64,000 nucleotides of DNA from Papio anubis (taxonomy: Eukaryota; Chordata; Mammalia; Primates; Cercopithecidae): NCBI RefSeq assembly GCF_008728515.1, contig NC_044990.1, positions 60,430,879-60,494,878 on the forward strand. The letters run 5' to 3'. Of the stretch, positions 11,832-24,639 are shown in pieces (position 1 is the stretch's first letter; the number at the start of each line of letters is the position of its first letter). The notes under the pieces were generated by a model. The model did no database searches. It was given only the letters and a program-made list of their open reading frames with translations, and was not told where the DNA came from. The translations under genes and the position numbers were made by a program.

Positions 11832-12183
11832 TGTATTAGTCCATTTTCAAGCTTCTGATAAAGACATACCTGAGACTGAGTAATTTATAAAGTTTAATGG
11901 ACTCACAGTTCCATGTAACTAGGGAGGCCTCACAATCATGGGGCGAAGGCGAAAGGCATGTCTTACATGGCAGCAGACGAGAGAATGAGAGCCAAGTGAA
12001 AGGAGTTTCCCCTTGTAAAACCATCAGGTCTCCTATGACTTATTCACTACCATGAGAACAGTAAGGGGGAAACTGCTCCTGTAATTCAATTATCTCCCAC
12101 AGGGTCCCTCCCATGACATGTGAGAATTATGGGAGCTACAGTTTGAGATGAGATTTGGGTGGGGGCACAGCCAAATCACATTA
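11832..12183 (-). mobile_element. MaLR (THE1/MST) 3' LTR of a provirus
   Basis: Read on +, it starts 'tgtattagtccattttcaag' and ends 'cacagccaaatcacatta', the reverse complement of a MaLR LTR. It includes 'gactgagtaatttataaag', 'ggactcacagttcca' and 'gggtccctcccatgacatgtg'. Length is about 352 bases, typical for THE1/MST. It pairs with the near-equal LTR at 13746-14097, in the same orientation. Confidence 0.92.
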
Positions 12184-13745
12184 TTCCACCCCAACCCCTC
12201 CCAAAACTCATGTCCTCACATTTCAAAACCTATCATGCATTCCCAAAATTCACCAGTCTTAACCCATTTAGCATTTACTCAAAAGTCCGCAGTACAAAGT
12301 CTCATCTGAGACAAGGCAAGTCCCTTCCACCTATGAGCCTGTATCAAAAGTTAGTTAGTTACTTCCTAGATACAATGGGGTATAAGCATTGGGTAAATAT
12401 AGTCATTCCAAATGGGAGAAATTGGCCAAAACAAAGGGGCTACAGGCCCCATGCAACTGTAAAATCCAGCAGGGGAGTCAAATCTTAAAGCTCCAAAATG
12501 ATCTCCTTTGACTCCATGTTTCACACCTACATCACACTGGTGCAAGACATGGATTCCTATGTGGTATTTGATAGCTCTCCCCCTATGGCTTTGCAGGGTA
12601 CAGCACCCCTCTAGGCTGCTTTCATAGGCTGGTATTGAATGTGGGCAGCTTTTCCACAGTGCCACCTGTCAGTTGATCTATCATTCTAGTGTCTGGAGGG
12701 TAGTGGCCCTCTTCTCACAGCTCCATTAGACAGTGCCCTAGTGGGGACTCTGTGAGGAAGCTTCATCCCCAAATTTCCCATCTGCACTGCCCTAGCAGAG
12801 GTTCTGTCCATGAGGACTCTGCCCCTGTAATACCTCTGCCTGGACATCCACACATTTCCATAAATCCTTTGAACTCTAAGCAGAGGTTTCCAAATATGAA
12901 TTATTGATTTTGTTTAGCTCCAGGCTCAACACCATGTAGAAGCTGTCAAGCCTTGGGGCTTGCATCCTCTGAATCCATGGCCTGAGCTGTACCTTGGCCC
13001 CTTTTAGCCATGGCTAGAGGAGCTGGGATGCAAGGCAACAAGTCCCTAGGCTGCATGCTGCATGGGGACCCTGGGCCCAACCCACTAAACCATTTTTCCT
13101 TCTAAGCCTCTGGGCCTGTGATGAGAGAGACTGCCACAAAGGTCTCTGACATGCCTGAAGGCCTTTTCACCATTGTCTTGGCAATTAACATTTAGCTCCT
13201 CATTACTTGTACAAATTTCTGTAGCAGGCCTGAATATTTCCTCAGAAAATGGGTTTTTATTTTCTATGGCATCATCAGACTGCAAATTTTCTGAACTTTC
13301 ATATTCTGTTTCACTTTTAAAATTGAATGCTTTTAGCAACATCCAAATCACTTCTTGAATGCTTTGCTGCTTAAAAATTTATTCTGCCAGACACCCTAAA
13401 TCATCTCCCTCAGGTTCAAAGTTCCATAAATCTTTAGGGCAGGGGTGAAATGCTGCCAATCTCTTTGCTAAAACATAGCAAGAGTCACCTTTATTCCAGT
13501 TCACAAGTTTCTCATCTCCATATGAGACCACCTCAGCCTGAATTTCATTGTCCATATCATTATCAGCATTTTGGTCAAAGCCATTCAACAAGTCTTTAGG
13601 AAGTTCCAAACTTTCCCACATATTCCTGTCTTCTTTTGAGCCCTCCAAACTGTTCCACCCTCTGCCCTGTTACCCATTTCCAAAATCGCTCCAACATTTT
13701 TGGGTATCTTCACAGCAGCACCCCACTCTACTGGTACCAATTTAC
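12184..13745 (-). mobile_element. MaLR (THE1/MST) internal region
   Basis: About 1.56 kb between two LTRs of the same orientation. The LTR-adjacent part ('ccacccc aacccctcccaaaactcatg' on +) and the body match the MaLR interior that normally lies between THE1/MST LTRs. It carries a broken gag-like frame (see 13085-13648). MaLRs lack pol and env and were mobilised by ERV-L enzymes. Confidence 0.9.
13085..13648 (-). pseudogene. Broken MaLR gag-like reading frame
   Basis: Two adjacent minus-strand open segments, 13379-13648 (89 codons) and 13085-13351 (88 codons), cover the acidic, Asp/Glu/Asn-rich region characteristic of THE1/MST interiors. A stop and a frame change at about 13352-13378 separate them. 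Such frames are remnants of an ancestral gag-derived protein. Nothing suggests present function. Further short open frames in the rest of the interior on both strands are shadows. Confidence 0.6.
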
Positions 13746-14097
13746 TGTATTAGTCCATGTTCATGCTGCTGATAAAGACATACTTGAGACTGGGCAATTT
13801 ATAAAGAAAAAGAAGTTTAATGGACTCACAGTTCCATATGGCTGGGGAGGTCTCACAGTCATGGCAGAGGGTGAAAGGTACATCTTACATGGTGACAGAC
13901 AAAAAAGAATGGGAGCCAAGTGAAAGGGGTTCCCCCTTATAAAACTATCAGATCTCATAAGACTTATTCACTACCATAAGCACAGAAACTCCCCAAGAAT
14001 TTACTTATCTCCTACCGGGTCTCTCCCACATTATGTGGGAATTATGGGAGCTACAATTCAAGATGAGATTAGGGTGGGACACAGCCAAACCATATCA
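13746..14097 (-). mobile_element. MaLR (THE1/MST) 5' LTR of a provirus
   Basis: Starts 'tgtattagtccatgttcatg' and ends 'gccaaaccatatca', and carries every LTR block in the same order as 11832-12183. Flanking 5-mers are TTATC (11827-11831) and TCATC (14098-14102), a 5-bp target duplication with one change. Together the pieces form a complete MaLR provirus of about 2.27 kb. The two LTRs were identical at insertion, so counting their differences would date it. Confidence 0.92.
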
Positions 14098-14102
14098 TCA
14101 TC

Positions 14103-16269
14103 TATCTAGCTCTATAAAAACATTAGTATCAAAGATAATTTTATTTACATCCTAATGCATAATCATTTTTCCAAGTTAATGCTCAAATAGGAAATTTACA
14201 ATTTACAATGTTACCATATTCATGTACATTCTTGGAAATACTATTGATTAGGATTTGTTTTCCAGTTCCAGATCTTTATTTCTATTGAACTTGCATAATT
14301 AATTCTCAGTAAAACAATGAAAATATGCCTAGTATTATTCCTTCTTTTTCCAAGTTCTGCTATCTTTTTGTCTGCATATTACACTGTTTTTGCTTCACAC
14401 ACATTGTATAGGTGTTGCCCTCTATTTGTTTCAGGCCTCTTCAGTTTCTCTAAAGCTTGTGGGTAATTTCCTTCAAGCAGGCCTTTCATAATAATTATCT
14501 ATTTTTTCTACAAGGATAGTAACCTCACATACCTTCCATAAAGTGCTGGATACTTTTATATTAGTTAAATTGGGACTTCATATATTTGTTAGCTTTGTCT
14601 GGAGCTCTCTCTAACTTGAGTCATTGTCCTTTCTAGCATTCTCTTCTAGTGTCTATGTACTGTCCATTTACACAAATTATGGATTATTTGTAGAGTTTTT
14701 TCCTCAGTAAAAATTCTGTATTCCTAAGTGGGTAACAGAATGTCTACTGTAGACTCCCATGAAAATCACTGTGTAATACCCTTAAATACACTGCTGGAAC
14801 TAGAGGATCGGGGTACTTACAAGCTGCTTATGCATTTTATTCATTATACAAGCCTGTTGTTGTGAAGAATTGATCGTGTGCTACCTGCTTAACATAGTCA
14901 CATGGACTGAGCACTGAAATGCTGTATAGACATGAAACATCAATCTTTATTTTCAAGGATATAGTAGGTAATTGGGTAGCTATTTTTGTAATCCAATAAG
15001 AACAGTGTAGGCATAGTCTCTGAATAAGCTATTATAAAAAATTCATATTCACAGATTTACTGTGTGTGTGCTTTCAAGACAAACTGATGCTCCTTTTGCC
15101 CTCCTCAACTACAAAGTTTCTAGGGGGGGCTATTAATCCTTTTATAATTTTCAGACCTTATATTAGCAAAGATTTTTCATGAACTTTCTACATATGGGAA
15201 TTTTGTTGAATGATTAATTATAATTAGTCGACTTAGAATAATAACAGTAAGTGAAAAGTATCCTTTAACAATGTATGCTTTCTGCTTTTAGAAGAGAGTA
15301 CAAATCATGATACCCGGAAGACCAAAACTTAACCAAGGCTGTTTCAAGGAATAATCTTTCACTGGGGGAAAAAAAACCTCTACTTCTTCTTTGGCCAAAA
15401 TGTAAAGCCACAATGCAAAATACTTGAGTTGGTAGTTCCTGTATATTGTATTTTGTTTCTTAATTTTACTTCACTCTGTGTATTTTAGGACAGTCTAACT
15501 GGTTTGAAAAAACACCTTGTCTCATTGTGTCCAGCTTTTTCATTTAACTGCTTCAAATATTCTATAAACTAATGTATTACAATGCTTAAATAGATGTCTG
15601 GTATATAGTAGGTGTTTAGTAGATGTTGTTTTTCTTCGTTTACTTGTCCTTAGCTGTTGTCATCATCATCATCATTGACAAGTTTAAGCTGCAGTCAGGA
15701 TTTTTTGACATAAATTTTCTGAAATAGTTCCATTGACATCATCATTTGTTATAGTATTAACGTTACACTTTTTCCGGCAATCCTTTTTTTCTCCTATCTT
15801 CTTTCCACTTTTAATTTTCAGAGGGAGGGAGGGAGAGACCGGGTAGGGGGGTTCATAATATTGGTATTAAATATTGACCATTAATAAACATTTGTTTCAA
15901 TTCCCATTTACAGATACTAAAATGAGAATGAATAATCATAAAGAAACAGATTAGTAGAGGAAGCAAATGTATGAATTTAAACATACTATGTTTGAGGTAT
16001 CTATTAGACATCCACTCTGCAGTTCTTAGTTTAAGTTTGGATTAAAAGCGCATATTGGAGCCTTAGTTAAGCCTATAAATGAGAGCACCTACAAAGCTAA
16101 TGTGGACAAATAATTGAAGAGATACAAGTATTGATCCTTGAATTCTAGAAATATTTAAAGGTCATGAAAAAAAAGAACACCCTGAAAAGGGAAGTGAGAT
16201 GGAATGGGCATGAATTAACATGGAGATCAGACACGGTGCCCTAAAGACAAGCAATGAACTTTTGTTTAC
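14103..16269. other. AT-rich intergenic sequence, no gene seen
   Basis: No gene or long frame. Minor features are a possible L2/MIR 3' fragment (about 15585-15636), a (CAT)n run at about 15660-15676 and a GAGG-rich patch at about 15822-15836. Confidence 0.55.
15585..15636 (+). mobile_element. L2/MIR-type 3' end fragment
   Basis: 'gatgtctggtatatagtagg' followed by 'tgtttagtagatgttg' resembles the shared 3' tail of MIR and L2 (a 'tggcacatagtaggtgctcaataaatg' pattern). It is short and diverged. Confidence 0.45.
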
Positions 16270-16591
16270 TTTCTTTTCTTTTTTTTTTTTTTTTCTACAG
16301 ACAAGGTCTCATTCTGTTGCTCATGCTGGAGTACAGTGGTACAGACTTTGTCACTGTAACCTCAAACACCTGAACTCAAGTGCTCCTCCCACTTCAGCCT
16401 CCTAAGTAGTTGGGACTACAGGTGTGTACCACCACGCCCAGCTAATTTTTCCTTTTATTATTATTATTATTTGTAGAGACAGCATCCCACTTTTTTGCCC
16501 AGGATATTTTCAAACTCCCAGCCTCAAGCAATCTTCCTGCCTTGGTCTCCCAAAATATGGGGATTGCAGGTGTAAGCCACTATGTCCAGCT
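16270..16591 (-). mobile_element. AluJ-type SINE
   Basis: A poly-T (16270-16294) is followed by an antisense Alu: 'gacaaggtctcattctgttgc', 'tgggactacaggtgtgtacc', a linker expanded to TTATTATTATT at about 16456-16471, and an end at 'taagccactatgtccagc'. Both monomers are present and heavily diverged. The old wording suggests AluJ. Confidence 0.87.
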
Positions 16592-17184
16592 TAACAACAT
16601 TTTTTCAAGGTGGAGAAAAAAATAGAAGAGGTTGAGAAACTGGGTATGTAGAAGTTGTGGATGACTTTAATAAACATTATTTATTTGTGTTTTATGGTTG
16701 AAAGATTGTAATGAACTCAAGGGACAAGAACAGAAGGAATGTGAAAATTAATAGCATAGACAATTCTGAAGATTTTCAACAGTTGCTGAGATAGAATTGC
16801 ATCTATAGATAGAATTGTAAATATCCTTTAGTGTATTTGAGAGTCCTCTTAATAAGAGATGGTCTATAAACATAGCTGTTGCTATATATTCAATCATTTA
16901 ATTGTCAACCTGTAAGAAAATCGAATACATTCTTATTTAATGTTTTAACTGGTAGCAATCATTGTGATTAGTGCAACTATACAGATATAACCACATAAGC
17001 ATGGTTCCAAACAAATAATCTACTCATTCATAACAACTATGGTTATCAAGTGATGATCTAGGGCCATTAATCTGGCAAACATATGGAGATTATTTCTGTC
17101 AATTTGTCATTGTTAACAAATAAACAAAACCAAAGTGCTTTGGAAACTTTATAGACACAAAAATTCAAATATTTTGTTCTTTTA
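16592..17184. other. AT-rich intergenic sequence, nothing recognised
   Basis: No coding frame, RNA gene or clear repeat is visible. Confidence 0.5.
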
Positions 17185-18172
17185 AAAGTGTTTTTCATCT
17201 TTAGTGAGGTAAAATTGATGAAATTGGCATATATTTAAGATGTTTAACTTGATGTTTTGATATACACATACAATAATATGTATAAAATAAGTGCAGCAAC
17301 CAAACTAATTTACATATCCATCACCTCACATAGTTAACTTTTTTGTGTGTGTGGTGAGAACACTCAAGGTCTACCCTCTTATCAAATTTCAAGTATACAA
17401 TATAGTATTGCCAACTATAGTCACATTGCTGTAAATTAGATTTCTAGGACTTATTCACCTGACAAAATGGAAATTTTATAGCCCTTGATCAACACCTTCC
17501 CATTTCTCCCTCCCTACAGCCCGTGGAAACCATCATTCCAGTCTTTACTTCTATGAGTTCAACTTGTTTAGATTTCATGTATCAGTGAGAGCATGAAGTG
17601 TTTGAATTTACGTACCTGGTGGCTTATTTCAATTAACATACTATACTAAAAGTTCATTTATATTACCTCAAATGGCAACATTTCCTTTTATTTTTTGAGA
17701 GTTGGGCTTACACTGTGTCATCCAGGCTACAGTGCAGAAGTGCAATCATAGCTCACTGTAGCCTCCTCTAACTCCTGGGCTCATGTGATCCTCCTGCCTT
17801 CACCTCCTGATTAGCTGGTACTACAGTTGCATGCCACCACACCAAGCTGCCTTTTACAAGGCTGAATAATATTTGATATAAATATATATCTCATATTCTA
17901 TTTCTTCGTCTGTAGATAAACATTTAGGTTGTGTCCATATTTTGGCTATGGTGAATAATACTGCAATGAACAAGGAAACACAGATATCTCTCCAAGATAC
18001 TGATTTTATTTTCTTTTGCCATATACTTAGAAATGAGATTGCTGAATCACAGATGGTTCTATTTTTAATTTCTTGAGGAAACTCCATATTGTTTTCTATA
18101 GGGCTGTACCAATTTGCGTTCCTACAAAACAACATACAAGAGCTCCCTTTCCCCAAACTGCTGCCAGCACTG
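17185..18172 (-). mobile_element. Old L1 (L1M) 3' half, split by a FLAM
   Basis: Antisense L1 3' sequence on + at 17185-17690 ('atggtgagaacactcaagg'-like wording, 'caactatagtcacattgctg', 'atgtatcagtgagagcatgaag') resumes at 17849-18172 ('ttgtgtccatattttggctatgg', 'gagattgctgaatcacagatgg'). A FLAM element (17692-17848) interrupts it. Many changes and stops are present. A 100-codon minus frame at 17854-18156 is a shadow. Confidence 0.72.
17692..17848 (-). mobile_element. FLAM / free left Alu monomer
   Basis: One Alu monomer in antisense: 'gtcatccaggctacagtgc', 'atcatagctcactgtagcc', ending 'ttgcatgccaccacaccaagct'. There is no right arm. It sits within an old L1, so it inserted after that L1. 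Confidence 0.78.
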
Positions 18173-18545
18173 ATTTTATTTTGTCAGGTCAACTGTAGGC
18201 AGGCCCATCCCCAGGAAGCACAGATGGATGTGGCTCCTCCCAGATGCATGGAAGATAGAGACTGATTGAGGAGGGCTAAAGCAGAGAAGACAGAGGAGTA
18301 GGGTTGCTTCCCAGTCTGCAGCCAGGATGTTGATCAGGGATGTGGACCTGTCTTCTCAAAGTGACTTTCCTCTGTCTTTGGATCCACTGGGGTTGCGGCA
18401 AACATTTATCTGAATCATTGAGTTCCCACAAAGGAATCCTTGTACATATATGGTTGCCAAGTTTGTGTTTCTGTGGGTGCACAAGGGCTGGGCACGTCCC
18501 ACTCCTCATCTTGCTAATATCACTTCTCTTACTCTGTTCTTAAGA
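18173..18545 (-). mobile_element. Probable L1 5'UTR segment (L1MA/L1PB type)
   Basis: GC-richer block directly following the antisense L1M 3' half. Its far end ('ctcatcttgctaatatcact' on +) reads in reverse complement like an L1 5' start ('...agcaagatg...'). If correct, the L1 at 17185-18545 retains both ends but has lost most of ORF1 and ORF2. I recognise the phrasing but cannot verify the subfamily. Confidence 0.45.
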
Positions 18546-20379
18546 AACAGTAGATATTAAGTTTTCTAATAATTTTTTCTCAGTCAAATGAAAAGGGGAA
18601 AACATAAAATAATAACTGAGTGAACATCATTTATCTCAAGAAATATTTCAATGACTTCCTCTTCATGTTTTATCAATGATCACAATATATTTGTATTAAT
18701 TTTAATCTAATCACATGCATATAAAAGAGCAAATCTCACATTACTTATTAATAAAATACAAGTGCTTTTTAAAGATTGTACTAGAACATGAGCTCAAGAA
18801 CAGATAATATATCAGCATATGCCTAAACTGCATTGTTTGACACAGTTATGGTTTTTAGTAATTCTGAAAAGTACATTTTTTTCTGATATAAAATGACATT
18901 ATTTTATTGCAGAGATAGAGGGTTTATTTTGAGAATGAGAAACTATGAAATTCTACTATAAAGATGTATGATTTATTGTCTATTGCTTTCACAGCATTCT
19001 TTATATAATAATGGTGCCTATGTTTGCTGTAGGGTACTTTAGAAGGTCAGATAAACCCAACAGTAGTAAAAATATTTCACATTCAAAGCAAATGACAAGA
19101 ATAAGAATTATTTGACAGTATTTCTGAGATTAAATTTGTTGCTTATGAATCAATTACTATTTTTCTTCCTTTTTGTTTAAACAACTATCATAATAGACTT
19201 TTACACTGTATTTTGGAATGTTTAAGTATTTGTCTTTAATTGTTATCATTGATTTTAGGGTACCTTTGATAATGTGGTTGTGAATAGGTTCTTGTCACAG
19301 AACAAAATTACTCTTATGATATAGTCTTTAAGAAACATAAAATGAAAATTCAAAATTCTATTAAAAGTTTTCTAAAGATAATAGGTGAAAGGTATTAAAA
19401 AGTTTTTGTTTTTTATGGTAAAAACATTTGACATGAGCTCTGCTCTGTTACCAATTATGGCAAATTGGTATTGTTAACTTATAAGCACAATACCATAAGT
19501 ACCGAACAGCTAAGTACTGAAAGGATAAAATGTATCTAAATACAAAGGTGCATTGACCACCTGTTAATTATCATACCCTTAAGTAAGCCATAAAACAGTT
19601 TTACAGAGAATAACACACTCTACCTACCAATACAATCTTTTGATTTGGTGATGCCTTAATCTGTGTATACCTATTTAGGTGAAATATGAGTAAAATTAAT
19701 CATCTGTTTTGTATGGTAGGCTGTGATGGGGATTTAAGGGAAGAATAATTATAAATGGCTGGAGACTTAAGTAAAATAGGGTAATACTGTAAAAGTATTT
19801 ATATAAAGAAGAAAATATTTAGTCCAAAGAAGTAGCATCAGAAGATAAATGAGAAGAAAGCCATAAAGTGTAAATGTACTGGTAAAATAATAAACAACTT
19901 TAGAAACTTAATTTGGTCTGCATCAAATAACCATCAGCTAGGTTCATCTGCTGTTCAGATCATTGCTTCTAAATTTTTTGAGAAGGGGATAAAGTTTTCT
20001 CTTTTAAAATTTAAAAATACATGAATATTTTTAAAAATTTGCCTATAAATTTTCATATTAACCAAGGAAACATCCAAAGGTATATTTATAGTATATATTC
20101 TTATTAAATGTTTACAAATTACAATTCTTACTCTGCCTTTTATGTATTACAGTTTGCTAATTTTCCTCATATTTTTGTAATTGAATGTAGCAAGAGAGTG
20201 TTTTTAGGGTAACTGTGGTGAATGTCAAGAAAAACTATGTTTAAATGTTTATTCAATTGAAAAGATAGTGATAAAGAAATGACTAATATTAAAATTAAGA
20301 TAAAAATATGATAGTAAAATTCAAGAAAATAATTATTTAGAATATTTGTCTAAAAAATAAATTGAAAAAATAAATCTAT
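18546..20379. other. AT-rich intergenic sequence, no gene seen
   Basis: No open frame above background, no repeat that I recognise, and no RNA gene signal. Confidence 0.55.
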
Positions 20380-20690
20380 AGATTGCCTTCGGTAGAATGG
20401 ATATTTTTAACAATATCATTTCTTCCATCCATGAATACCGCATATTAATCCATTTACTTATGTCTTCGATTTCTTTCATCAATGTTTTATGGTTTTCAGA
20501 TCTTACCTCCTTGGTTTAATGTACTCCTAAGTATTTTTTTAGCTTTGTAAATGAGACTGTTGTATTGATTTACTTTTAAATAGCTTGTTTTTAGTGTATA
20601 GAAACACTACCAATTTTGAATTTTGACTTTGTGTCCTGCAACTTTACTGAAGTTTTCAATTAGTTCTAACAGTTCAATAATAACCATAAA
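20380..20690 (-). mobile_element. Old L1 (L1M) ORF2 fragment
   Basis: Antisense ORF2 wording on +: 'atcatttcttccatccatgaa', 'gatttctttcatcaatgttttatggt', 'gtcctgcaactttactgaag'. Strongly diverged, about 310 bases. Confidence 0.7.
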
Positions 20691-21464
20691 TAAATGAAAC
20701 TGGAAGTTTACAATTTTTAATTTAAAAAAGATAAGACAGGTGCTTTATAGACATAATCATACATTCTAAAAAGAGATATCTAAAATTTTCATAAACTTTC
20801 CTACAAAATAGGTGGGAAAAATAATTTAAGAAAAGAGTACAAACTGTCAATGACACTACAAACATATATGGGAATATGTGAACTAAATTTTAGAAAACTC
20901 TATCAAGAAATATTCTTAAAAGAAACATATGTGGATCAGTTTGTTTTCCTAGAAATGTAAGATTGTTTTAATTTTGGAAAACTGAGTAAGAGTAACTTTC
21001 TGTTAAATAATTATTAGTACAAATCTATTTTTTTATAGTCACAATATTTTCTGTTTTCTTGAAATGTTTCTGTTTATATTATTGATATGTCTCTAACATT
21101 CCTATGTGGCTTGTGATAATTACACCACAAAGATATTAGTTGTTCTTTAAGGTTGTTTAGATACATACATAGAAAAAATAGTATTTATATCTTCAGTCAT
21201 TAAAATGGATATTTTAAATTAGTCTACTTTTGTGTAAAAGCTATTGCATTTTGTCATATATAAAGTGGTAACCAACCAAAGGAGGATATAAAATGAATAA
21301 TTGTTTTTCAAAATGTTAAATAGTATGTATAAATTTTTATCAATGATATGTTCAGAAGAGAGTTTGCCACACGTCAGAAAAAAGCTAATATGAAACCAAA
21401 CTCATGGTATCCTTAGAAATTGAGTGTAAATGTAAAGATGACATAATTTTATATTTTCTGTTGT
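20691..21464. other. AT-rich intergenic sequence, nothing recognised
   Basis: No gene, RNA gene or clear repeat is visible. Confidence 0.5.
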
Positions 21465-23115
21465 TTTAAGAATTTAATTGTGTTAAAATATGCATAATAT
21501 AAACTTTGCAACCAATTGGCAGAACTTTTTTATGTGGCAAAAATGAAACTCTGTAGTCATTAAACATTTTATTTCTTCTTCTCCTCAGCTCCTGATAACC
21601 ATTATTCAGATTACTATTTCTGTAAAGTTTGACTACTTTACATACCATATAAATGGAATAACATAAAGTTCACCTTTTTGTGCCTGGCTTTTCAAAACTA
21701 AGAGAATGTATTCAATATTCATTTATATTACAGTATGTTTAGAAACTTCTTTGCTTTTGAAGGCTGAATAACATTTTATTTTTATGTATATACCATATTT
21801 TACTTATCCATTCTCCTGTAGTGAACTTATGGTTTGCTTCCATCTTTTGCTTATTGGAATAATGCTTTTAAGAACATGGGTGTACAAATATCTAATAGAG
21901 ACCTTGCTTCTAATTATTTTTGATGTGTCTGGAAGTAAAATGCTGAATAATATGGTAATTCTATTTTTAAAATTTTTCTGAGGAGCTACTGCACTGTTTT
22001 CCGTAGCACTGCGCCATTTACATTCCCGCTAGTGGTGCACAAGTTTTCTAATTTCGCCATAGCCTTGTCAACACTTGTTGTTTTCTGTTTTTTACTTGTT
22101 TCTTTGTGTTTTTTGGATAGTAGTCATTCTAATAGGTGTAAGGAGATATCTCACCCTGGCTCTTATTTGCATTTCCCTACTGATAATGACATTGATCATC
22201 TTCTCATGTGTTTCTTGGCCATTTATATGTCTTCTTTGAAGAAATGTCTATTTGACACTTTAGCCTATTTTTGAAATTGGTTGTTTTTTGTTATTTATTT
22301 GTAGGCGTTGTTTATATATACTGGATATTAACTTGCTATCAAATATATGATGTGCAAATATTTTCTTTCATTCTATATATTGCCTTTTCACCCTCTTGTG
22401 TCCTTTGATGCACAGAAGTTTTTAATTTTGATGCAGTCCAATTCATCTATTTTACATTGTTGCCTGTGTTTTTCCCATCACATGCAAGAAATAATTGCAA
22501 AATTCAATGTCATGAACTTTTCTTCTATGTTTTCTTTCAATAGTTTAATAAGTTTCATTCCTACATTTAGGTCTTTGATCTATTTTGAGTTAAATTTTGC
22601 ATATGCTATAAGGTAATGGGGCAACTTCATTATTTTGCATGTGGATATCCGGTTCTTTTTTAACACCATTTGTTGAAAAGTCTGTCCTTGGAATGAACTT
22701 GACCCCTTTGTCAAAAATCATTTGACCATGTATGCATGGTCCTCCATTTTTAAGTTTCTGCCTTAGTATTTTCTTATTATTAATGTTGCTATATGTGGAA
22801 TCATTTTCTTAAGTTTTTGGATTGTTATGTCTGTTAAGATTTTCCATTTCATGATTCTTTCTTTATAGGCTGTGTATTTCTAAGAAGTTTACCTATTTCA
22901 ACTAGGTTATTAAATTTATTGGTATATAATAGTATATAGTATTATTCTCCTATAATTGTTTTAATTTCTGTAAAATTGGCTGTAAGCTTCCCTCTTTCAT
23001 TTCTGATATCAGTTATTTGATTTTTCTCTGTTTTTCTCTCAGTTAATCTAGCTAATAGTTTATCAATTTTGTTGATCTTTTCATAGAGCAACTCTTGGTT
23101 TCATAGATAGGTTCC
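21465..23115 (-). mobile_element. Old L1 (L1M), 3' end through mid-ORF2, with deletions
   Basis: On + the order is L1 3' end to ORF2 in antisense: 'gactactttacataccatataaatgg', 'ttatggtttgcttccatctt', 'tcatctattttacattgttgcc', and the far end 'cttttcatagagcaactcttgg'. Gaps relative to L1, for example around 22760-22860, show internal deletions. Short minus and plus frames here are shadows of decayed ORF2. Confidence 0.75.
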
Positions 23116-24639
23116 ATCTGTCTGTTTAATATTAGATTCATTCTCCACCATTCTCTACCATATAAAATAGAATAATATGCCGCAGCCTGCTTTACCCTCT
23201 GATTTCCTAATTGTTTCGTGTAGTAGAACACATGGACAATATATGCAGAAAGAAGAACATGAGGAGTGTCCTTAGTGTCCTTATCTGTGGTTGTATCTAT
23301 CCTTTTGCTCCAGATTTCTCCAAATAAACCTTTTTTTTCCCCACTCTTTTAAACACTATAATTTGCTTATTATCTATATCACTGCATTTGGTCATATATT
23401 AATCCAAATTTCAAGGATAATGCACTAATATCTGTCTATACATGTTGATACAGACATTATTAATCTTTAAGATATATTTTCTGCCTGTTTATAAAGAAAA
23501 TTTATCTTGAATGGATGAATAAATACTAATGAATACAAATCTATGTGTTACTAACTGACAGATTTTTTTCACTAAGAATATCCTTTTATCACTTTTACTC
23601 TGTTTTTTAATAAAAGGTGTATATATATTTGAAATCCTTTTGATATTGTCTTTTTGTCTTTATCATTAAAGATTTGTAATCTTTTTATATGTCAGAGTAT
23701 GTTCTTTTTGTTTTCTTCATCTCATTTTTGATTGATTTGCCTATTTTTGGATATTCTTGGAACTTAGTATGTTTACATAATTTTATAATGAACTTGGTAT
23801 TTACTGCTCACATATACTTTTATTCACATACACATAAACAAAGGAAAACACATCTACAAATTCTACTGGAAATTTGATTGAAATTGAACTGAATAATAGA
23901 TCAATTTCATGATTAACTTTTTCCATTCATAGACATATTACTTCACAATATTTAAATTACCTTGTCTTATCTTAAAAAAAAAAGTCAATCTCAATCTCAT
24001 GTCATACACAAAAGTAAAACTAAGTAAATTGCAGATATCAATGTGAAAATCAAAGTATAGAATGTTTTAAACATATAGTATAATAACCTTTTAACTTGAA
24101 CATGGGCAAAAAATGTCTTAAATAGGACCAAAAAATGTTCTTATCTGTAAGGAAAATCACCTGGATTTTATTAAAATTAAGACTTTTATTCAAATAACAC
24201 ATCAGTAAGAGTACTAGCATGGTTTTGAAACTTAATATAGTTTCACACATCTGGCTAAAACAGGCAGAACTACCAGTTTATCCCAGCCGATTGTCCACTC
24301 TTAACACCATGAATTAAATAATGATTGATATTTTAGGTTTTGGAAGGGTATGTTATGTAGCAAACACTAACTTTAAAACCAAATAAAACTAAATGTCTAA
24401 GTGATATATTGAACTGCTGAGGAAAAAAAACACATGCCCAAATGAATTATGAGCTGGTAGATGATTTCAGCAACCATAAGCACATAGTGTATTTTTAACC
24501 CCATGTACCCAAAAGAATGTGTATTTACAATTAATATGCGTAGAAATAAAGGGATATCATTGGGTAATTTTTTGTGTACATGATTTTGTGGGAGAAATGG
24601 GGGAATGGTACAGAAACTTAAATAAACTATTTTTCTACT
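23116..24639. other. AT-rich intergenic sequence, no gene seen
   Basis: No convincing gene or repeat. The short frames are low-complexity. Confidence 0.5.

Noticed and set aside
12159..12665. Overlapping ~100-codon frames on both strands
   Set aside because: They lie in the MaLR interior near its LTR and do not correspond to a known product. I treat them as shadows.
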